Counted from the first letter of the stretch, positions 1-9,646 are shown. The stretch is DNA of 64,000 nucleotides from Clostridia bacterium (GCA_900764105.1 CAAFMS010000013.1:1-64000), one strand, 5' to 3'. The notes: generated by a model not told the origin, from the letters alone. Translations and numbers: made by a program.

Positions 1-126
1 AGACTTCGTCTGCCACCTTCGCCTACGCGGCGGACGCGCCCCTTTTGTCGCTTGCGACATTTTCCCCGTTTCATCGGGGACATTTACCCGTTTCATCGGG
101 AGAGCCGACCCCGAAGGAGAAAGCAA
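1..126. repeat. Dispersed palindromic repeat, truncated at the window edge
   Basis: GC-rich stretch of short inverted repeats (for example TTTCATCGGG occurring twice, and TTGTCGCTTGCGACA as a hairpin) ending in CCCCGAAGGAGAAAGC. It resembles the CCCCGAAGGAGGAAGCG-ended repeats seen at 10.4, 40.1, 44.4, 46.9, 59.1 and 62.3 kb. From 127 to 298 the sequence is AT-rich and shows nothing else recognisable. Confidence 0.6.
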
Positions 127-298
127 GGAATATAAAGGCGTTTCGCCATTTTAAATGATGGCGTCTGAAACAGAAATTAGATTTTCTCTTTTTTTACAGC
201 CCCTTTTTTATTGGCTGAACGAAGCGAACAATCGACGAGAAGAATTGTTTGTAAATTTATACAATATTTTAAAAATTTTATATATTATAACATCTGAG

Positions 299-327
299 TT
301 GACATAAGCGGCGTTTTACTGTATAAT
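299..327 (+). promoter_or_regulatory. Sigma-A promoter of fbp
   Basis: Consensus -35 TTGACA (299-304), a 17-bp spacer, and consensus -10 TATAAT (322-327). Transcription should start near 334, about 32 nt before the fbp start codon. Confidence 0.85.
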
Positions 328-365
328 TCATATAAAGTAAAATCGGAGATTGTTGAAAGAAGTAA

Positions 366-2177
366 ATGAAACAAGGCGAGTTCGAACTCTTATCAAAGCA
401 ATTTGCGACGCCGCAAGCGGTCATGACGGAAATTATCAATTTAAAAGCCATTCAGGGACTGCCGAAGGGGACGGAACATTTTTTAAGCGATTTACACGGC
501 GAATCGGAAATATTTTTACATATATTAAGGAACGCCTCGGGCGTTATCCGCACGAAGATAGACCTTGCGCTCGGTAAAAGCGTGTCCGAGGACGAAAAAA
601 ACAAACTCGCCGCGCTTATTTATTATCCCGAAGAGTATTTGTCGCGTACCCCCGAAAAGGAAAAGACGCCCAAGTTTTACGCGGAAATTTTAAGGCGTTT
701 AATCGAAGTCATAAAACTTACCACGGCAAAATATACCCGTTCGAAAGTGCGAAAAGCCATTCCGACGGAATATCGTTATATAATCGACGAACTTATAAAT
801 ATGCCCTATCACAGCATATCCAAGGCGAAATATTATAACGGTATCATTCGCGAAATTATCGAACTCGGCAACGCGGAAAACTTTATAATTCGTATGAGTT
901 ATTTAATTCAGCGACTGGCGATAGACAGGTTGCACGTCGTAGGGGATATATACGACCGCGGCAACGGCGCGCCGAAAATTATAGATAAACTTGCCGATTA
1001 TCATTCGCTGGATATACAGTGGGGTAATCACGATATACTCTGGATGGGCGCGTTTTTCGGCAACGCGGCTCTGATATGTAATCTGCTGCGTATAAATTGC
1101 CTTTACCGCAATTTGCAGGTTATTGAAAACTACGGCATAAATCTGAGACCTTTAATGAGTTTTGCTTTGGAAGAATACGCCGACGACGATTGCGAGAAAT
1201 TCGTCATATCCGACCTTTACGGCATAGAAAGCGAACTCGAACGCAACGCCGTTTTGCGTAAGATTACCAAAGCGGTTACAGTTTTACAATTAAAACTCGA
1301 AAACGAACTTATAAGAAATCATCGCGAATTCGGGATGGACGACAGGATTCTCTTTGAAAGCGGCGGACTGACGGACAAGGAAAAAGAACTCGTTAATTAT
1401 CTTATAGGTGAGTTTTCGTCAAGCAAACGGCTGTCGGAGCATATAGATTTTCTCTTGAAAAAGGGGAGTATGTACAAGGTTTTCAACGGGAATTTAATTA
1501 TGCACGGTTGCGTGCCGACGGAAGAAAACGGGGAATTTTCGCTTGTTCCCGTGGGCGACGAAAAATACTCGGGTAAAAAACTATACGATAAACTTAACGT
1601 CGTTGTTAAAAACGCCGCGCGCGGCGATAAATACGCCGTGGATTATACCTGGTATTTGTGGTGCGGAAAGAAATCGCCGCTTTTCGGGCGGGATAAAATG
1701 CGTACCTACGAAAAATATTTCGGCGGTTCGCTGTGTGAAAAAGAAGATCCGTATTATAACTTTGTAAAGACGGAAGAATTTTGCCTTAAAGTTTTAAACG
1801 AATTCGGGGCGAACGGAAAGTACGCGGTAATAGTAAACGGGCATAAACCTGTCCGCGTAAAAGACGGCGAAATGCCCGAAAGCGGAAATTGTCGGCATAT
1901 AACGATAGACGGAGGGCTGTCCAAGGCGTACAGTTTAAAAACGGGGATAGGCGGTTATACGCTTATAAGCAATTCGGAAGGGTTGTATCTCGTGAGTCAC
2001 GAATCCGGTTTTTCGGTAGACGGCGTATTTCAAGGCAATTCCGACCTCAAAAGTTCCAACAGGTTGCTTAAAAAATACGACAAGCGTATACTCGTTAAAG
2101 AAACCGACGACGGAAAGGCTATGGATAAACAAATTCAGGTGCTGAAAGGACTTTTAAAATATTATAATCAAAAATAG
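366..2177 (+). CDS. fbp: Class III fructose-1,6-bisphosphatase
   Basis: Hydrolyses fructose 1,6-bisphosphate to fructose 6-phosphate in cytoplasmic gluconeogenesis. The 603-residue protein belongs to the Firmicutes-type class III enzymes, unrelated to the usual class I/II enzymes and typically 600-650 residues long. Calcineurin-like metal-binding motifs are visible: SDLHGE (about 41-46), GDIYDRG (about 193-199) and GNHDILWMG (about 220-228), with HGC and NGHKP further on that could supply the remaining ligands. The ATG at 366 follows a weak purine-rich ribosome site (GAAAGAAG) and lies just downstream of a consensus promoter. It is a single-gene unit closed by a hairpin at 2205-2243. The class III assignment is firm; regulation is not visible. 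Confidence 0.95.
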   Translation: MKQGEFELLSKQFATPQAVMTEIINLKAIQGLPKGTEHFLSDLHGESEIFLHILRNASGVIRTKIDLALGKSVSEDEKNKLAALIYYPEEYLSRTPEKEKTPKFYAEILRRLIEVIKLTTAKYTRSKVRKAIPTEYRYIIDELINMPYHSISKAKYYNGIIREIIELGNAENFIIRMSYLIQRLAIDRLHVVGDIYDRGNGAPKIIDKLADYHSLDIQWGNHDILWMGAFFGNAALICNLLRINCLYRNLQVIENYGINLRPLMSFALEEYADDDCEKFVISDLYGIESELERNAVLRKITKAVTVLQLKLENELIRNHREFGMDDRILFESGGLTDKEKELVNYLIGEFSSSKRLSEHIDFLLKKGSMYKVFNGNLIMHGCVPTEENGEFSLVPVGDEKYSGKKLYDKLNVVVKNAARGDKYAVDYTWYLWCGKKSPLFGRDKMRTYEKYFGGSLCEKEDPYYNFVKTEEFCLKVLNEFGANGKYAVIVNGHKPVRVKDGEMPESGNCRHITIDGGLSKAYSLKTGIGGYTLISNSEGLYLVSHESGFSVDGVFQGNSDLKSSNRLLKKYDKRILVKETDDGKAMDKQIQVLKGLLKYYNQK

Positions 2178-2204
2178 CGGTTTCGGCATAAAGGGACTGT
2201 AAAG

Positions 2205-2243
2205 AAAAAAAGGACGGCGACTTTAAGGCGACGTCCCTTTTTA
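2205..2243 (+). terminator. Terminator of fbp
   Basis: Imperfect GC hairpin (GGACG...CGTCC) flanked by an A-run before and TTTTT after, 30-65 nt past the fbp stop. The sequence from 2244 to 2337 contains only a TATAAGCCGATTAAC-type short repeat. Confidence 0.7.
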
Positions 2244-2337
2244 CAACCTGATTAAAAAAATGTCTATAAAGCGGTCTATAAGCCGATTAACTGCGTTTTT
2301 TATAAAATAACGACGGTATTTTTGGCGGAAAATAAAT

Positions 2338-2388
2338 CCGAATAAGCCCCCTCTCGCAAGCATCGCCTGCGAGAGGGGGCTTATTCGG
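2338..2388. terminator. Strong bidirectional hairpin terminator
   Basis: Perfect 21-bp stem (2338-2358 with 2368-2388) and a 9-nt loop, immediately past the stop codon of the minus-strand ABC permease at 2396. No clean U-run follows on either strand, but position and strength fit termination of convergent fbp and ABC units. Confidence 0.7.
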
Positions 2389-2395
2389 AATATGA

Positions 2396-4015
2396 TTATA
2401 GTTTATTCAGTACCGCCGCGGCTTTCGTCGATAAATAACGTCCGCTCAGTATCGTTAGAAGTACGTTTATCGCAAGCATTATCGCTAAGTATATTTCGGG
2501 TAACAAAAACCTCGCTATTGCAAAATACGGGAACAATAATACCATAGAGTACAACATTCCGCCGAGCATAGAGAACAGTACCGACAACCCTCGTTTTACC
2601 GCTATCGTTTCGTTCGTCCATTTCACGTTCGGAAACGCAAGATTGATTATTACTCCGCTCATACCGCAAAGGAGAGTAAACGATATTGCCGCCAGAACGC
2701 ATATAATTGCCGATAACGGCGATAATCCGAACGCGTACGAAAAGGTTACCGCGGTGAGAAAAGTGAACGGAGCGGTGATTGCGAAGTGTAAAGCCGATTT
2801 CGCAAAAAATGCCGTTTTCGGACTTATAGGCAGGGATTTGATAATCCAGAGAGTTTTTCCTTCGAGGGAAATCGAGGGCGCGGATATAAAATTATACGAA
2901 GATAAAGCCATTGTCGCGCCGAGAGCTGCCACGGAGAGAAATCTTGCCTGAATCGAAGTGTTTACGCCGCCGGACGGAATGATAGAGTTCCTTATCGTCT
3001 GAGAATATACGAGAACCGCAACCGACACGATCAACATAATCACAGAGCCTAACGACGTATTAAGTAAATAATTCGCGCTTGACAAGTATCTTCTCAGTTC
3101 TTTTTTGAAGAATGCTTTTTCGGGCGAGCATTGTTTTGATATTTTTCCGTTGAAAACCACTTTTTTCGTCTTGCCGCCATTCGTAACTATCTTTAAGAAA
3201 CTCTTCGACAATAACAGCCATACGAGTCTGAGAAGTATTAAAATCGCCGCGGTAAAGCATACGATTGCAATAGGGTTGCCTTCGCCGACTTTTCCCATTG
3301 CGTAAAGCGGATAAGCGAATACTTTTACGCCCGAGGCGACCGCTTCGCCGTTTGCGACTATTTGCCCGATAAGCTCGTTTGCCTTAAAATAAAACAGGTA
3401 ATATACCCCTATAAACGCCAATGTGATAAGCGCGGATAAAAACCCTTTGTTTTTGAGTTTCTGAGATATTTTCGCTACGATATACCCGAGTCCGCAGGAT
3501 AGCATAAACACTATGAGCGTGACGAGCGGAACGAGCAAAAGACTTCCGATAATTCCGAGAGCCGACGGCAAGCCGAGTACCATATATACGACGGCGGAAG
3601 TAATCGTGGCGGGCGCGGAGTAGTAAAAACTCATCGTTAAAACCCCGAGAAGTCGCGCTATAAGCACGTCTTTAACGGGTATGGGCAGGGATAAAAGCAA
3701 ATCGTTGTCTTTCGCGAGATACACGGAGGCGTAGGTGTTGAACACGCTTCCGAACACGCCCAAAAGGATAGCCGCCCCGCTCATTATAGCGAAGTAAAAC
3801 CAACCGAGACCCGCAGCGGCGAACGGCTTACACGTCATCAACGCGAGCAAGAGGAATAACGCCGCAAAGAAAAGAGGAATAACCGCCATTATCGCAACAA
3901 AAAATATTATCGCGACCGTAGAACGCCGTTTGTTCGTTTTCTGGTCAACGAAAAGCGAGCGGTTTATTTCGTAAAGTTGCTTTTTAAGCAATATAAAAAC
4001 TAAGTTCTTTTTCAT
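2396..4015 (-). CDS. ABC transporter permease (exporter type)
   Basis: Integral membrane subunit of an ABC transporter; substrate unknown. The 539 residues contain many hydrophobic spans (about 12), beginning after a basic N-terminal segment with a span near residues 33-60, and a hydrophilic stretch near 270-300. It resembles the large two-component permeases of Firmicutes exporters rather than an importer: there is no binding protein nearby. The ATG overlaps the stop codon of the upstream ATPase gene by 4 nt (ATGA), so the two are translationally coupled and probably form one complex. Assignment to an exact family is uncertain. Confidence 0.8.
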   Translation of the reverse strand: MKKNLVFILLKKQLYEINRSLFVDQKTNKRRSTVAIIFFVAIMAVIPLFFAALFLLLALMTCKPFAAAGLGWFYFAIMSGAAILLGVFGSVFNTYASVYLAKDNDLLLSLPIPVKDVLIARLLGVLTMSFYYSAPATITSAVVYMVLGLPSALGIIGSLLLVPLVTLIVFMLSCGLGYIVAKISQKLKNKGFLSALITLAFIGVYYLFYFKANELIGQIVANGEAVASGVKVFAYPLYAMGKVGEGNPIAIVCFTAAILILLRLVWLLLSKSFLKIVTNGGKTKKVVFNGKISKQCSPEKAFFKKELRRYLSSANYLLNTSLGSVIMLIVSVAVLVYSQTIRNSIIPSGGVNTSIQARFLSVAALGATMALSSYNFISAPSISLEGKTLWIIKSLPISPKTAFFAKSALHFAITAPFTFLTAVTFSYAFGLSPLSAIICVLAAISFTLLCGMSGVIINLAFPNVKWTNETIAVKRGLSVLFSMLGGMLYSMVLLFPYFAIARFLLPEIYLAIMLAINVLLTILSGRYLSTKAAAVLNKL

Positions 4016-4791
4016 TTGCTTTCCGTTCCGTCCGTAGTCTGATTTTTTTCGACGGTCTGAAATTTTCCGACGGTTTCGCCCGTCTTTTCGCCTTCGAGTT
4101 CGAGGAATACGCTTTCGAGCGACTCGTCGCCTTTGACCTCTTCCATAGTTCCCGTTTTAACGAGTTGTCCGCCTTTGATAATCGCGACTTTGTCACAGAG
4201 TTTTTCGGCGGTGTCGAGAACGTGGGTAGAGAAAAATATCGCTCCGCCGTCATCGCAAAGTCCGCGCATAATCTGTTTTAAATGGTGCGAGGCTTTTGGG
4301 TCGAGTCCGACGAACGGTTCGTCCATAATTATGAGTTTCGGATTGTGGATAAGCGCGGAAATAATGGCGAGTTTCTGCTTCATTCCGTGCGAATAGGAAG
4401 AAATTGCCGAGCCGAGGTCGTTTCTGAGTTCGAAAATATCCGCGTACTTGTTTATGCGTTCGACCCTCGTTTCCGAGGAAATTCCGAAAATATCCGCTAT
4501 GAAATCGAGGTATTGAATACCCGTCATAAACTCGTATAAATCGGGGTTGTCGGGTATGTATGCGAGCGACTTTTTGCAGGTTACGGGGTCGTCTTTTATT
4601 GAAACGCCGTCTATGAAAATATTGCCTTCGTTGAAAGAGAGAATACCCGTCGCGGCTTTTATCGTCGTGGTTTTGCCCGCGCCGTTATGACCGATAAATC
4701 CGTATATTTCGCCTTTGGAAATATGCAGAGACAAATTGTTTACGGCTACTTTCTCGCCGTATCTTACCGTTAAGTTTTCGATTTTAAGCAT
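4012..4791 (-). CDS. ABC transporter ATP-binding protein
   Basis: Nucleotide-binding subunit that should power the permease encoded directly downstream. Motifs in order: Walker A GHNGAGKTTTIK (about residues 34-45), Q-loop region, signature SYSHGMKQKL (about 133-142), Walker B KLIIMDEPFVGLD (about 153-165) and the switch histidine in FFSTHVLD. The C-terminal 40 residues are Glu/Gly/Thr-rich and variable. The family (CcmA/NatA-like) normally serves exporters of drugs, peptides or ions; the substrate cannot be read from sequence. It is first in a two-gene operon with a consensus promoter at 4838-4867. Confidence 0.92.
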   Translation of the reverse strand: MLKIENLTVRYGEKVAVNNLSLHISKGEIYGFIGHNGAGKTTTIKAATGILSFNEGNIFIDGVSIKDDPVTCKKSLAYIPDNPDLYEFMTGIQYLDFIADIFGISSETRVERINKYADIFELRNDLGSAISSYSHGMKQKLAIISALIHNPKLIIMDEPFVGLDPKASHHLKQIMRGLCDDGGAIFFSTHVLDTAEKLCDKVAIIKGGQLVKTGTMEEVKGDESLESVFLELEGEKTGETVGKFQTVEKNQTTDGTESK

Positions 4792-4837
4792 AAACTCTCC
4801 GTTTAATCTTGATAAATAACAAATGTTATTTTACTAT

Positions 4838-4867
4838 ATTATAACACTTAAATATATAATATGTCAA
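4838..4867 (-). promoter_or_regulatory. Sigma-A promoter of the ABC operon
   Basis: On the minus strand TTGACA (4867-4862), an 18-bp spacer, and TATAAT (4843-4838), about 47 nt before the ATPase start codon. A small palindrome (AATAAC-AAAT-GTTATT, 4814-4829) lies just downstream of the -10 and could be an operator; no regulator gene is adjacent. Confidence 0.75.
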
Positions 4868-4979
4868 TGGAAATAGAGGGAAATAAGGGTAGAAACGCAA
4901 AAAATCGCGGCTTATGCCGCGATAGAGAGCGGAGAGTAAATAAAAAACAAAAAAAAGAGAAAAAACGTGCGAAAAAAGG

Positions 4980-5008
4980 TTGTTTTTTTTAAAGGGATAT
5001 GGTAGAAT
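4980..5008 (+). promoter_or_regulatory. Promoter of tRNA-Thr
   Basis: TTGTTT (4980-4985), 17-bp spacer, TAGAAT (5003-5008), with transcription expected near 5015, 25 nt before the mature tRNA. Confidence 0.6.
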
Positions 5009-5039
5009 AATATGGCGTTGAGAGTTAAGACGAAAAAAT

Positions 5040-5189
<150 letters not shown>

Positions 5190-5299
5190 AATGCGATTTA
5201 CCGACAATAATATAAAAAATAAAGAGGTCGGGTAAAACGCTGCGCCTCTGATAAAACCGCTCGTTATAACGTTTAGTATATTTAAAGAGAGATTACAGT

Positions 5300-7195
5300 A
5301 TGAATAATGTTTTAAAAGGTACGAAAATATGGAAGGGTGACGTAAAGGCTAAGGATACTTACGTCGATTTTAAATGCGAATTTAAAACCGCGGATAATAA
5401 TCAAAAAGTGTATCTGCGGATTTCTTGCGACAGCAATTATTCCGTTTGGATAAACGGTACGCTTGCGGGTTTCGCCGCTTGCGCCGATTATCCCGAACAT
5501 AGAAATTACGACAAAATCGACGTTACTAAGTTCTGTAAAACCGATCGTAAAAACGATTTGAAAATAACCGTATGGCATTACGGCGAAAACAGTCAGACTT
5601 ATATAAACGCCGACGCTTTTTTGCTCTTCGATATAGTTCAGGACAATAAAACCGTTTCAAAAAGCGATAAAACCGTTTTGTCTGCAATAAATTGCCATTA
5701 TAAAAACGGATATTGCAAAGTAATGAGTCCGCAAATGGGTCTCGGGTTCGCTTACGACGCTACCGCGACGGACGGGGAATACTCCGAAAGCGAAACATAC
5801 GGCGATGGCGTTGCGTATTTGAGAAAACAAAAGCAATGCAGGCTGAAGAGCAGGGTTAAAACCTCGGTCAAGGTTTCGGACGGCGGCTATCTCGTCGATT
5901 TGGGCAAGGAAACCGTCGGTTTCGCCGATTTGCAATTTAAAAGCGAAGCGAAACAGAAAATCAAAGTTTCTTATGCCGAACACCTGACGGACGGCAAAGT
6001 CGAGGCGGCTCTCGGCGGTCGCGATTTCAGTTTCGGATATACCGCCGCAGTCGGCGAAAATTCCTATATCAATACTTTCAGAAGAATAGCGGGCAGATAC
6101 CTTTTTGTCGAGGTCGAAAGTCCCATAGAAATCGAATATATAGGCGTTCGCCCTGTCGAATATCCGTTAATTGCGGTAAAAAGGAATTTTAAAGGCGATT
6201 TACTGCAAAAAATCTACGATACTTGCATTTATACGCTTAAATGCTGTATGCACGAGCATTACGAGGACTGCCCTTGGAGAGAGCAGGCGTTGTACGTTTT
6301 GGACAGTCGCAATCAGATGCTGTGCGGATATTACGCGTTCAAGGGTACGGAATATCAGAGGTCGAACCTCGTTCTGATAAGCAGAGGACTCAGAAAGGAC
6401 GGGCTTTTAAGCCTGTGTTTCCCTGCCGGTAACGATTATCCGATTCCCTTTTTCTCGCTTGCTTACGTTATGCAGGTTTGGGAATATATAGAGTATACGG
6501 GCGATTATTCCGTTCTGAAAGAGGTCGAAAATGCCGTTCGGACGATAATGAAAACGTTTTCGGCGAGAATGGAGGAAGACGGACTTATCGCCGACTTCGA
6601 GTACCCGTACTGGAACTTTTACGAGTGGACGGACGGCAGCGATAACGAACCCGATTTGTACCGCAAAAAGGACGATTATTGCGAGAAAAAGTACGATTTG
6701 ATACTAAATTGCTTTTATATCGTCGCGTGCGGATATTACGAGAGAATAACGGGCGAAAGGATAAATACCGAAAAAACCGCGAAAAGCGTTATGAAAACCT
6801 TCTATAATGCGGAGAAAAAGTCCTTTAAACTGTGTACGCTCGGAGAAGCGAAATACTCGCAACTCGGAAATTCGATGGCGATACTTGCGGGTGTTGCGGA
6901 TGAAAATCTGCTTAAAGAGACGGCGAAAGCGACTGCGAAGGGCGACGGTCTTACGAGGGTAAGTCTGTCTATGAACGGCTTTTTCTACGACGCGCTTTTG
7001 AAAATCGACAAGTCGTATAAGGATTTCGTACTTAGCGATATAAAGGCGAAATACGGGAAAATGCTCGAAGCGGGAGCGACTACTTTTTGGGAAACGGAAC
7101 TCGGCTGGGAAGATTTCGGCGGCGCGGGAAGTCTATGCCACGGTTGGTCGGCGTTGCCCGTTTATTATCTGAATACATTGCTCGAAACAGAATAG
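5300..7195 (+). CDS. GH78-like alpha-L-rhamnosidase family protein
   Basis: Probable glycoside hydrolase removing terminal rhamnose, or a related sugar, from glycans. The 631-residue protein lacks a signal peptide, so it should act in the cytoplasm on imported oligosaccharides. Residues about 20-110 form a beta-rich, jelly-roll-like N-terminal domain with a WINGT motif. From about 305 onward comes a six-hairpin (alpha/alpha)6 domain. The segment ending EDCPWREQALYVLDSR (about 322-337) corresponds to the conserved acidic catalytic region of GH78, and TTFWET with a WEDFGGAGS segment near the C-terminus matches the family's end. It stands alone, with no transporter or regulator beside it. Family placement is likely; the exact substrate is inference. 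Confidence 0.8.
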   Translation: MNNVLKGTKIWKGDVKAKDTYVDFKCEFKTADNNQKVYLRISCDSNYSVWINGTLAGFAACADYPEHRNYDKIDVTKFCKTDRKNDLKITVWHYGENSQTYINADAFLLFDIVQDNKTVSKSDKTVLSAINCHYKNGYCKVMSPQMGLGFAYDATATDGEYSESETYGDGVAYLRKQKQCRLKSRVKTSVKVSDGGYLVDLGKETVGFADLQFKSEAKQKIKVSYAEHLTDGKVEAALGGRDFSFGYTAAVGENSYINTFRRIAGRYLFVEVESPIEIEYIGVRPVEYPLIAVKRNFKGDLLQKIYDTCIYTLKCCMHEHYEDCPWREQALYVLDSRNQMLCGYYAFKGTEYQRSNLVLISRGLRKDGLLSLCFPAGNDYPIPFFSLAYVMQVWEYIEYTGDYSVLKEVENAVRTIMKTFSARMEEDGLIADFEYPYWNFYEWTDGSDNEPDLYRKKDDYCEKKYDLILNCFYIVACGYYERITGERINTEKTAKSVMKTFYNAEKKSFKLCTLGEAKYSQLGNSMAILAGVADENLLKETAKATAKGDGLTRVSLSMNGFFYDALLKIDKSYKDFVLSDIKAKYGKMLEAGATTFWETELGWEDFGGAGSLCHGWSALPVYYLNTLLETE

Positions 7196-7324
7196 AGGCA
7201 GTCTTTCGATAAGGCGATTAAAACATAAAAGTCGGCGTATAGGTTGATAAACGCGTGTTTTATCATTCCATACGCCGATTTTTTAACTAAGAATTGTATG
7301 ATAGACAGCGACTGTAAAAACGAA

Positions 7325-7387
7325 GCGGGACGCCATATTCTTAAAAATGCAAGCATTTTTAAGAGTTCTGCGAGGGCGCCGTCCCGC
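7325..7387. repeat. GGGACG...CGTCCC-type repeat with an inner hairpin
   Basis: GCGGGACG (7325-7332) and the complementary CGTCCCGC (7380-7387) flank an 11-bp perfect hairpin (7340-7350 with 7353-7363). It resembles the GGGACGTCG-type dispersed repeats elsewhere in the window but carries a different middle. It lies between the convergent glycosidase and spoIVA genes and could act as a terminator. Confidence 0.55.
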
Positions 7388-7455
7388 AAATAACGCAAGT
7401 TTTGTTATCTGAAAAGTTCGTATTTCATTTTATATAGTTGTATATTCCTTTTATT

Positions 7456-8925
7456 TCAGTAAACGAAATATAGAACTTTATATTTGTTGTCGTTGACCAT
7501 TTTGGTGACGGCTTTTTTAAGTTTAAGCCTCGTTTCTTCGGGCATCGCTCCCGATTTCATATTTATTTCGTCTAATACGAGTTCGCCGAGCGGTCTCCCG
7601 AATACCTTGACTTCCGAGACCCGACCTTCTTTCGTTTCGCCCGAAATGAAGTCGATAAAGTCCTCGCATTGTTTTTTAGTTCCCGAAATAGGATTTACGG
7701 TTGCCTTTACGCCTACTTTTACGACGTGTAAACTCTCCGTTTCGGCTTTGATTTTAACGTTGTATCTGTTGCCTTGCTTTACGAGTTCGGGTTCGTTTAT
7801 CGAAATTTCCTTTTCTGACGGCAGAACTATTCCGTAACCTTTCTCGTCCGCGTCCTCGAGACCCGAACGTATTCTGTCGTATTCCCATTTCGCTTTCGAC
7901 AGGTCGCGGACGAAACTCATAAGTTTATATTCGCCGTCGATTGTCTCGCCGCAAGTCTCGCTGATGACCTCGTAAAACAGGCTTTTATCGGCTTCTAAGC
8001 GGAGATATAGTTTACCTTCGCCTGCGTCGGCTTTGAAATCTACGGGAATAATTTTGTCTACCGCAAGGACGGCGTTTTCAAGATTTTTGCCGTCTTTCAT
8101 TTTCTGAAGTTTGCCCGAAGTCTCTTTAACCGCGGAGATAATTTCCGAAACGACTCTGCTGTCGGGCGGCAAGGCTCGAAGCCAGTCGGGGAGAGTGACG
8201 TCCGCCGACTTGACGGGGAATTCTCCGAGAGCCTTTTCCATTACCTCGGTAAAGCCGTCCTCGTTTGCGTTTAAAACGTCGATGGGAACGACGGAAACTC
8301 CGTATTTCTCTTCGAGCGAATTTTTAAGATTTACAGTTTCCTTGGAGGTCGGATTTTTGGTGTTGAGACATATCACGAACGGCTTGCCGATTTTTTGTAG
8401 TTTTTTTACGGTGAGTTCCTCGGCTTTTTCGTAATTCTCTCTCGGAATTTCTGTGACCGTGCCGTCGGTAGTCACGACTACGCCGATAGTGGAGTGTTCG
8501 GTGATAACCTTATCCGTTCCTATTTCGGCGGCGGTTTCAAAGGGCACGGGGGAATCGTTCCACGGCGTCTGAACCATACGGGGTTCGCCGTTTTCCTCGT
8601 GACCTATCGCCCCGTCTACCATAAAGCCCACGCAGTCGATAAGCCGCATTTTAGCGGTCGTTTTACCGCCGAAAGTGACCTTTACGGCTTCGCTCGGAAT
8701 AAATTTCGGCTCGGTAGTGGTGACGGTTTTGCCCGCGCCCGACTGCGGCAATTCGTCGGTAGCGATTTTCTTCTTGTTTTTGCCGGTAATGTTAGGCATC
8801 ATAAGAAGTTCGGCAAATCTTTTGACGAACGTGGATTTACCGACTCTGACGGGACCGACGACTCCGACGTAAATATCGCCGCCCGTTCTTTTGCCGATAT
8901 CGTTATAAATGTCGTATTTTTCCAT
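7456..8925 (-). CDS. spoIVA: Stage IV sporulation protein A (spore coat morphogenetic ATPase)
   Basis: SpoIVA polymerises in an ATP-dependent way around the forespore and anchors the spore coat; it is made in the mother cell under sigma-E in known spore formers. The 489 residues match the family length (492 in Bacillus subtilis). The N-terminus MEKYDIYNDIGKR and a P-loop GPVRVGKST (about residues 24-32) are highly typical; a long middle and C-terminal polymerisation domain follow. An in-frame ATG lies 15 nt upstream, but the AAGGAG ribosome site sits directly before 8925, which decides the start. The leader is occupied by a structured element (8941-9274). Confidence 0.97.
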   Translation of the reverse strand: MEKYDIYNDIGKRTGGDIYVGVVGPVRVGKSTFVKRFAELLMMPNITGKNKKKIATDELPQSGAGKTVTTTEPKFIPSEAVKVTFGGKTTAKMRLIDCVGFMVDGAIGHEENGEPRMVQTPWNDSPVPFETAAEIGTDKVITEHSTIGVVVTTDGTVTEIPRENYEKAEELTVKKLQKIGKPFVICLNTKNPTSKETVNLKNSLEEKYGVSVVPIDVLNANEDGFTEVMEKALGEFPVKSADVTLPDWLRALPPDSRVVSEIISAVKETSGKLQKMKDGKNLENAVLAVDKIIPVDFKADAGEGKLYLRLEADKSLFYEVISETCGETIDGEYKLMSFVRDLSKAKWEYDRIRSGLEDADEKGYGIVLPSEKEISINEPELVKQGNRYNVKIKAETESLHVVKVGVKATVNPISGTKKQCEDFIDFISGETKEGRVSEVKVFGRPLGELVLDEINMKSGAMPEETRLKLKKAVTKMVNDNKYKVLYFVY

Positions 8926-8940
8926 AAAAACTCCTTGCAT

Positions 8941-9274
8941 TACCAGACAAGAATAATTACGAACCTTGCCAAAACGTCGCTATTTCCGTGCTTTATACCG
9001 ACACCCCTGAAAGGGGACCCCTCGGTAGATTATTCGCGTAGCGAATATTGACGGCAAATGCTCCTTTGAAGTACGTTCAGTACATCTGCACTCGCCTTTA
9101 CCAAAAATCATCGAAAATATCGGCGTTTTGGTTGCGGGCAAGTCTAACGGCGTATTTTTAGGCTAAGACAAGGCGTGCGAACGGGTTAATACTAAACGTA
9201 TAAGCCGCGAGCAGAACGAAGTATTAGTCAAAAATACGTCGTTAGACCAAGGTTCGTATTATTCTTGTCTGGTA
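8941..9274. other. Structured three-arm element, copy A
   Basis: A 334-bp modular element. Outer inverted repeats 8941-8967 and 9249-9274 match apart from one indel. An inner stem pairs 8969-8988 with 9112-9131 (17 of 20). The stem's loop carries a conserved block from GCAAAT (9054) to TCGCCTTTAC (ending 9101), and a 100-nt core (9145-9244) is closed by TAACGGCG...CGTCGTTA. The core holds CAAGGC, CGAACG, an ATAC-N5-GTAT hairpin and AACG at the same offsets as in copy B (42016-42294). It lies in the 5' leader of spoIVA. It could be a MITE-like mobile element or a structured RNA; neither is proven. Confidence 0.8.
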
Positions 9275-9284
9275 TTTACGGTAT

Positions 9285-9313
9285 AGTTTATTATTGAAAA
9301 AATGAAAATATGC
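9285..9313 (-). promoter_or_regulatory. Candidate sigma-E promoter of spoIVA
   Basis: On the minus strand GCATATT (9313-9307), a 14-bp spacer, and AATAAACT (9292-9285). The mother-cell sigma-E consensus is about kmATATT-N14-CATACAnT, so the -35 matches fully and the -10 at 6 of 8 positions. Transcription from here would give spoIVA a leader of about 350 nt made almost entirely of the structured element. Confidence 0.4.
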
Positions 9314-9404
9314 GGGGTAATATTTTTCTGTCTCTGAATGAAGTACGCTCTTTCGCGGAAGCGGGAAAAAATTTTTGGCTATAAGAAATTTTGTTGTTTC
9401 GTTA

Positions 9405-9538
9405 GACCTCTCCCGTCGCTTCGCGACACTTCGCCGTCGAGACGAAGTGTCGGAGAAGCCGTCGATAGAGAGTATGAATATAAAATGTTATACGCCTCGC
9501 GATTTTTTTTCGTAGGGGACGGCGCCCCCGACGTCCCG
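9405..9538. repeat. Two dispersed palindromic repeats
   Basis: 9405-9470 is a cluster of small hairpins of the ACCTCTC...GTCGCTTCGCGAC type. 9511-9538 is a GTAGGGGACGGCGCC-type repeat ending in GACGTCCCG. The remaining gap from 9314 to 9646 is AT-rich with nothing else recognisable. Confidence 0.65.
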
Positions 9539-9646
9539 AAGTCTAAACCTAAATATTATAAGAGCGCGACATTTTAAATTTGCGAGAATAATTTAACGAC
9601 AGGAAATATTTTTTGATTAAAATTACGAGAAATTTTATTTTCGCTA

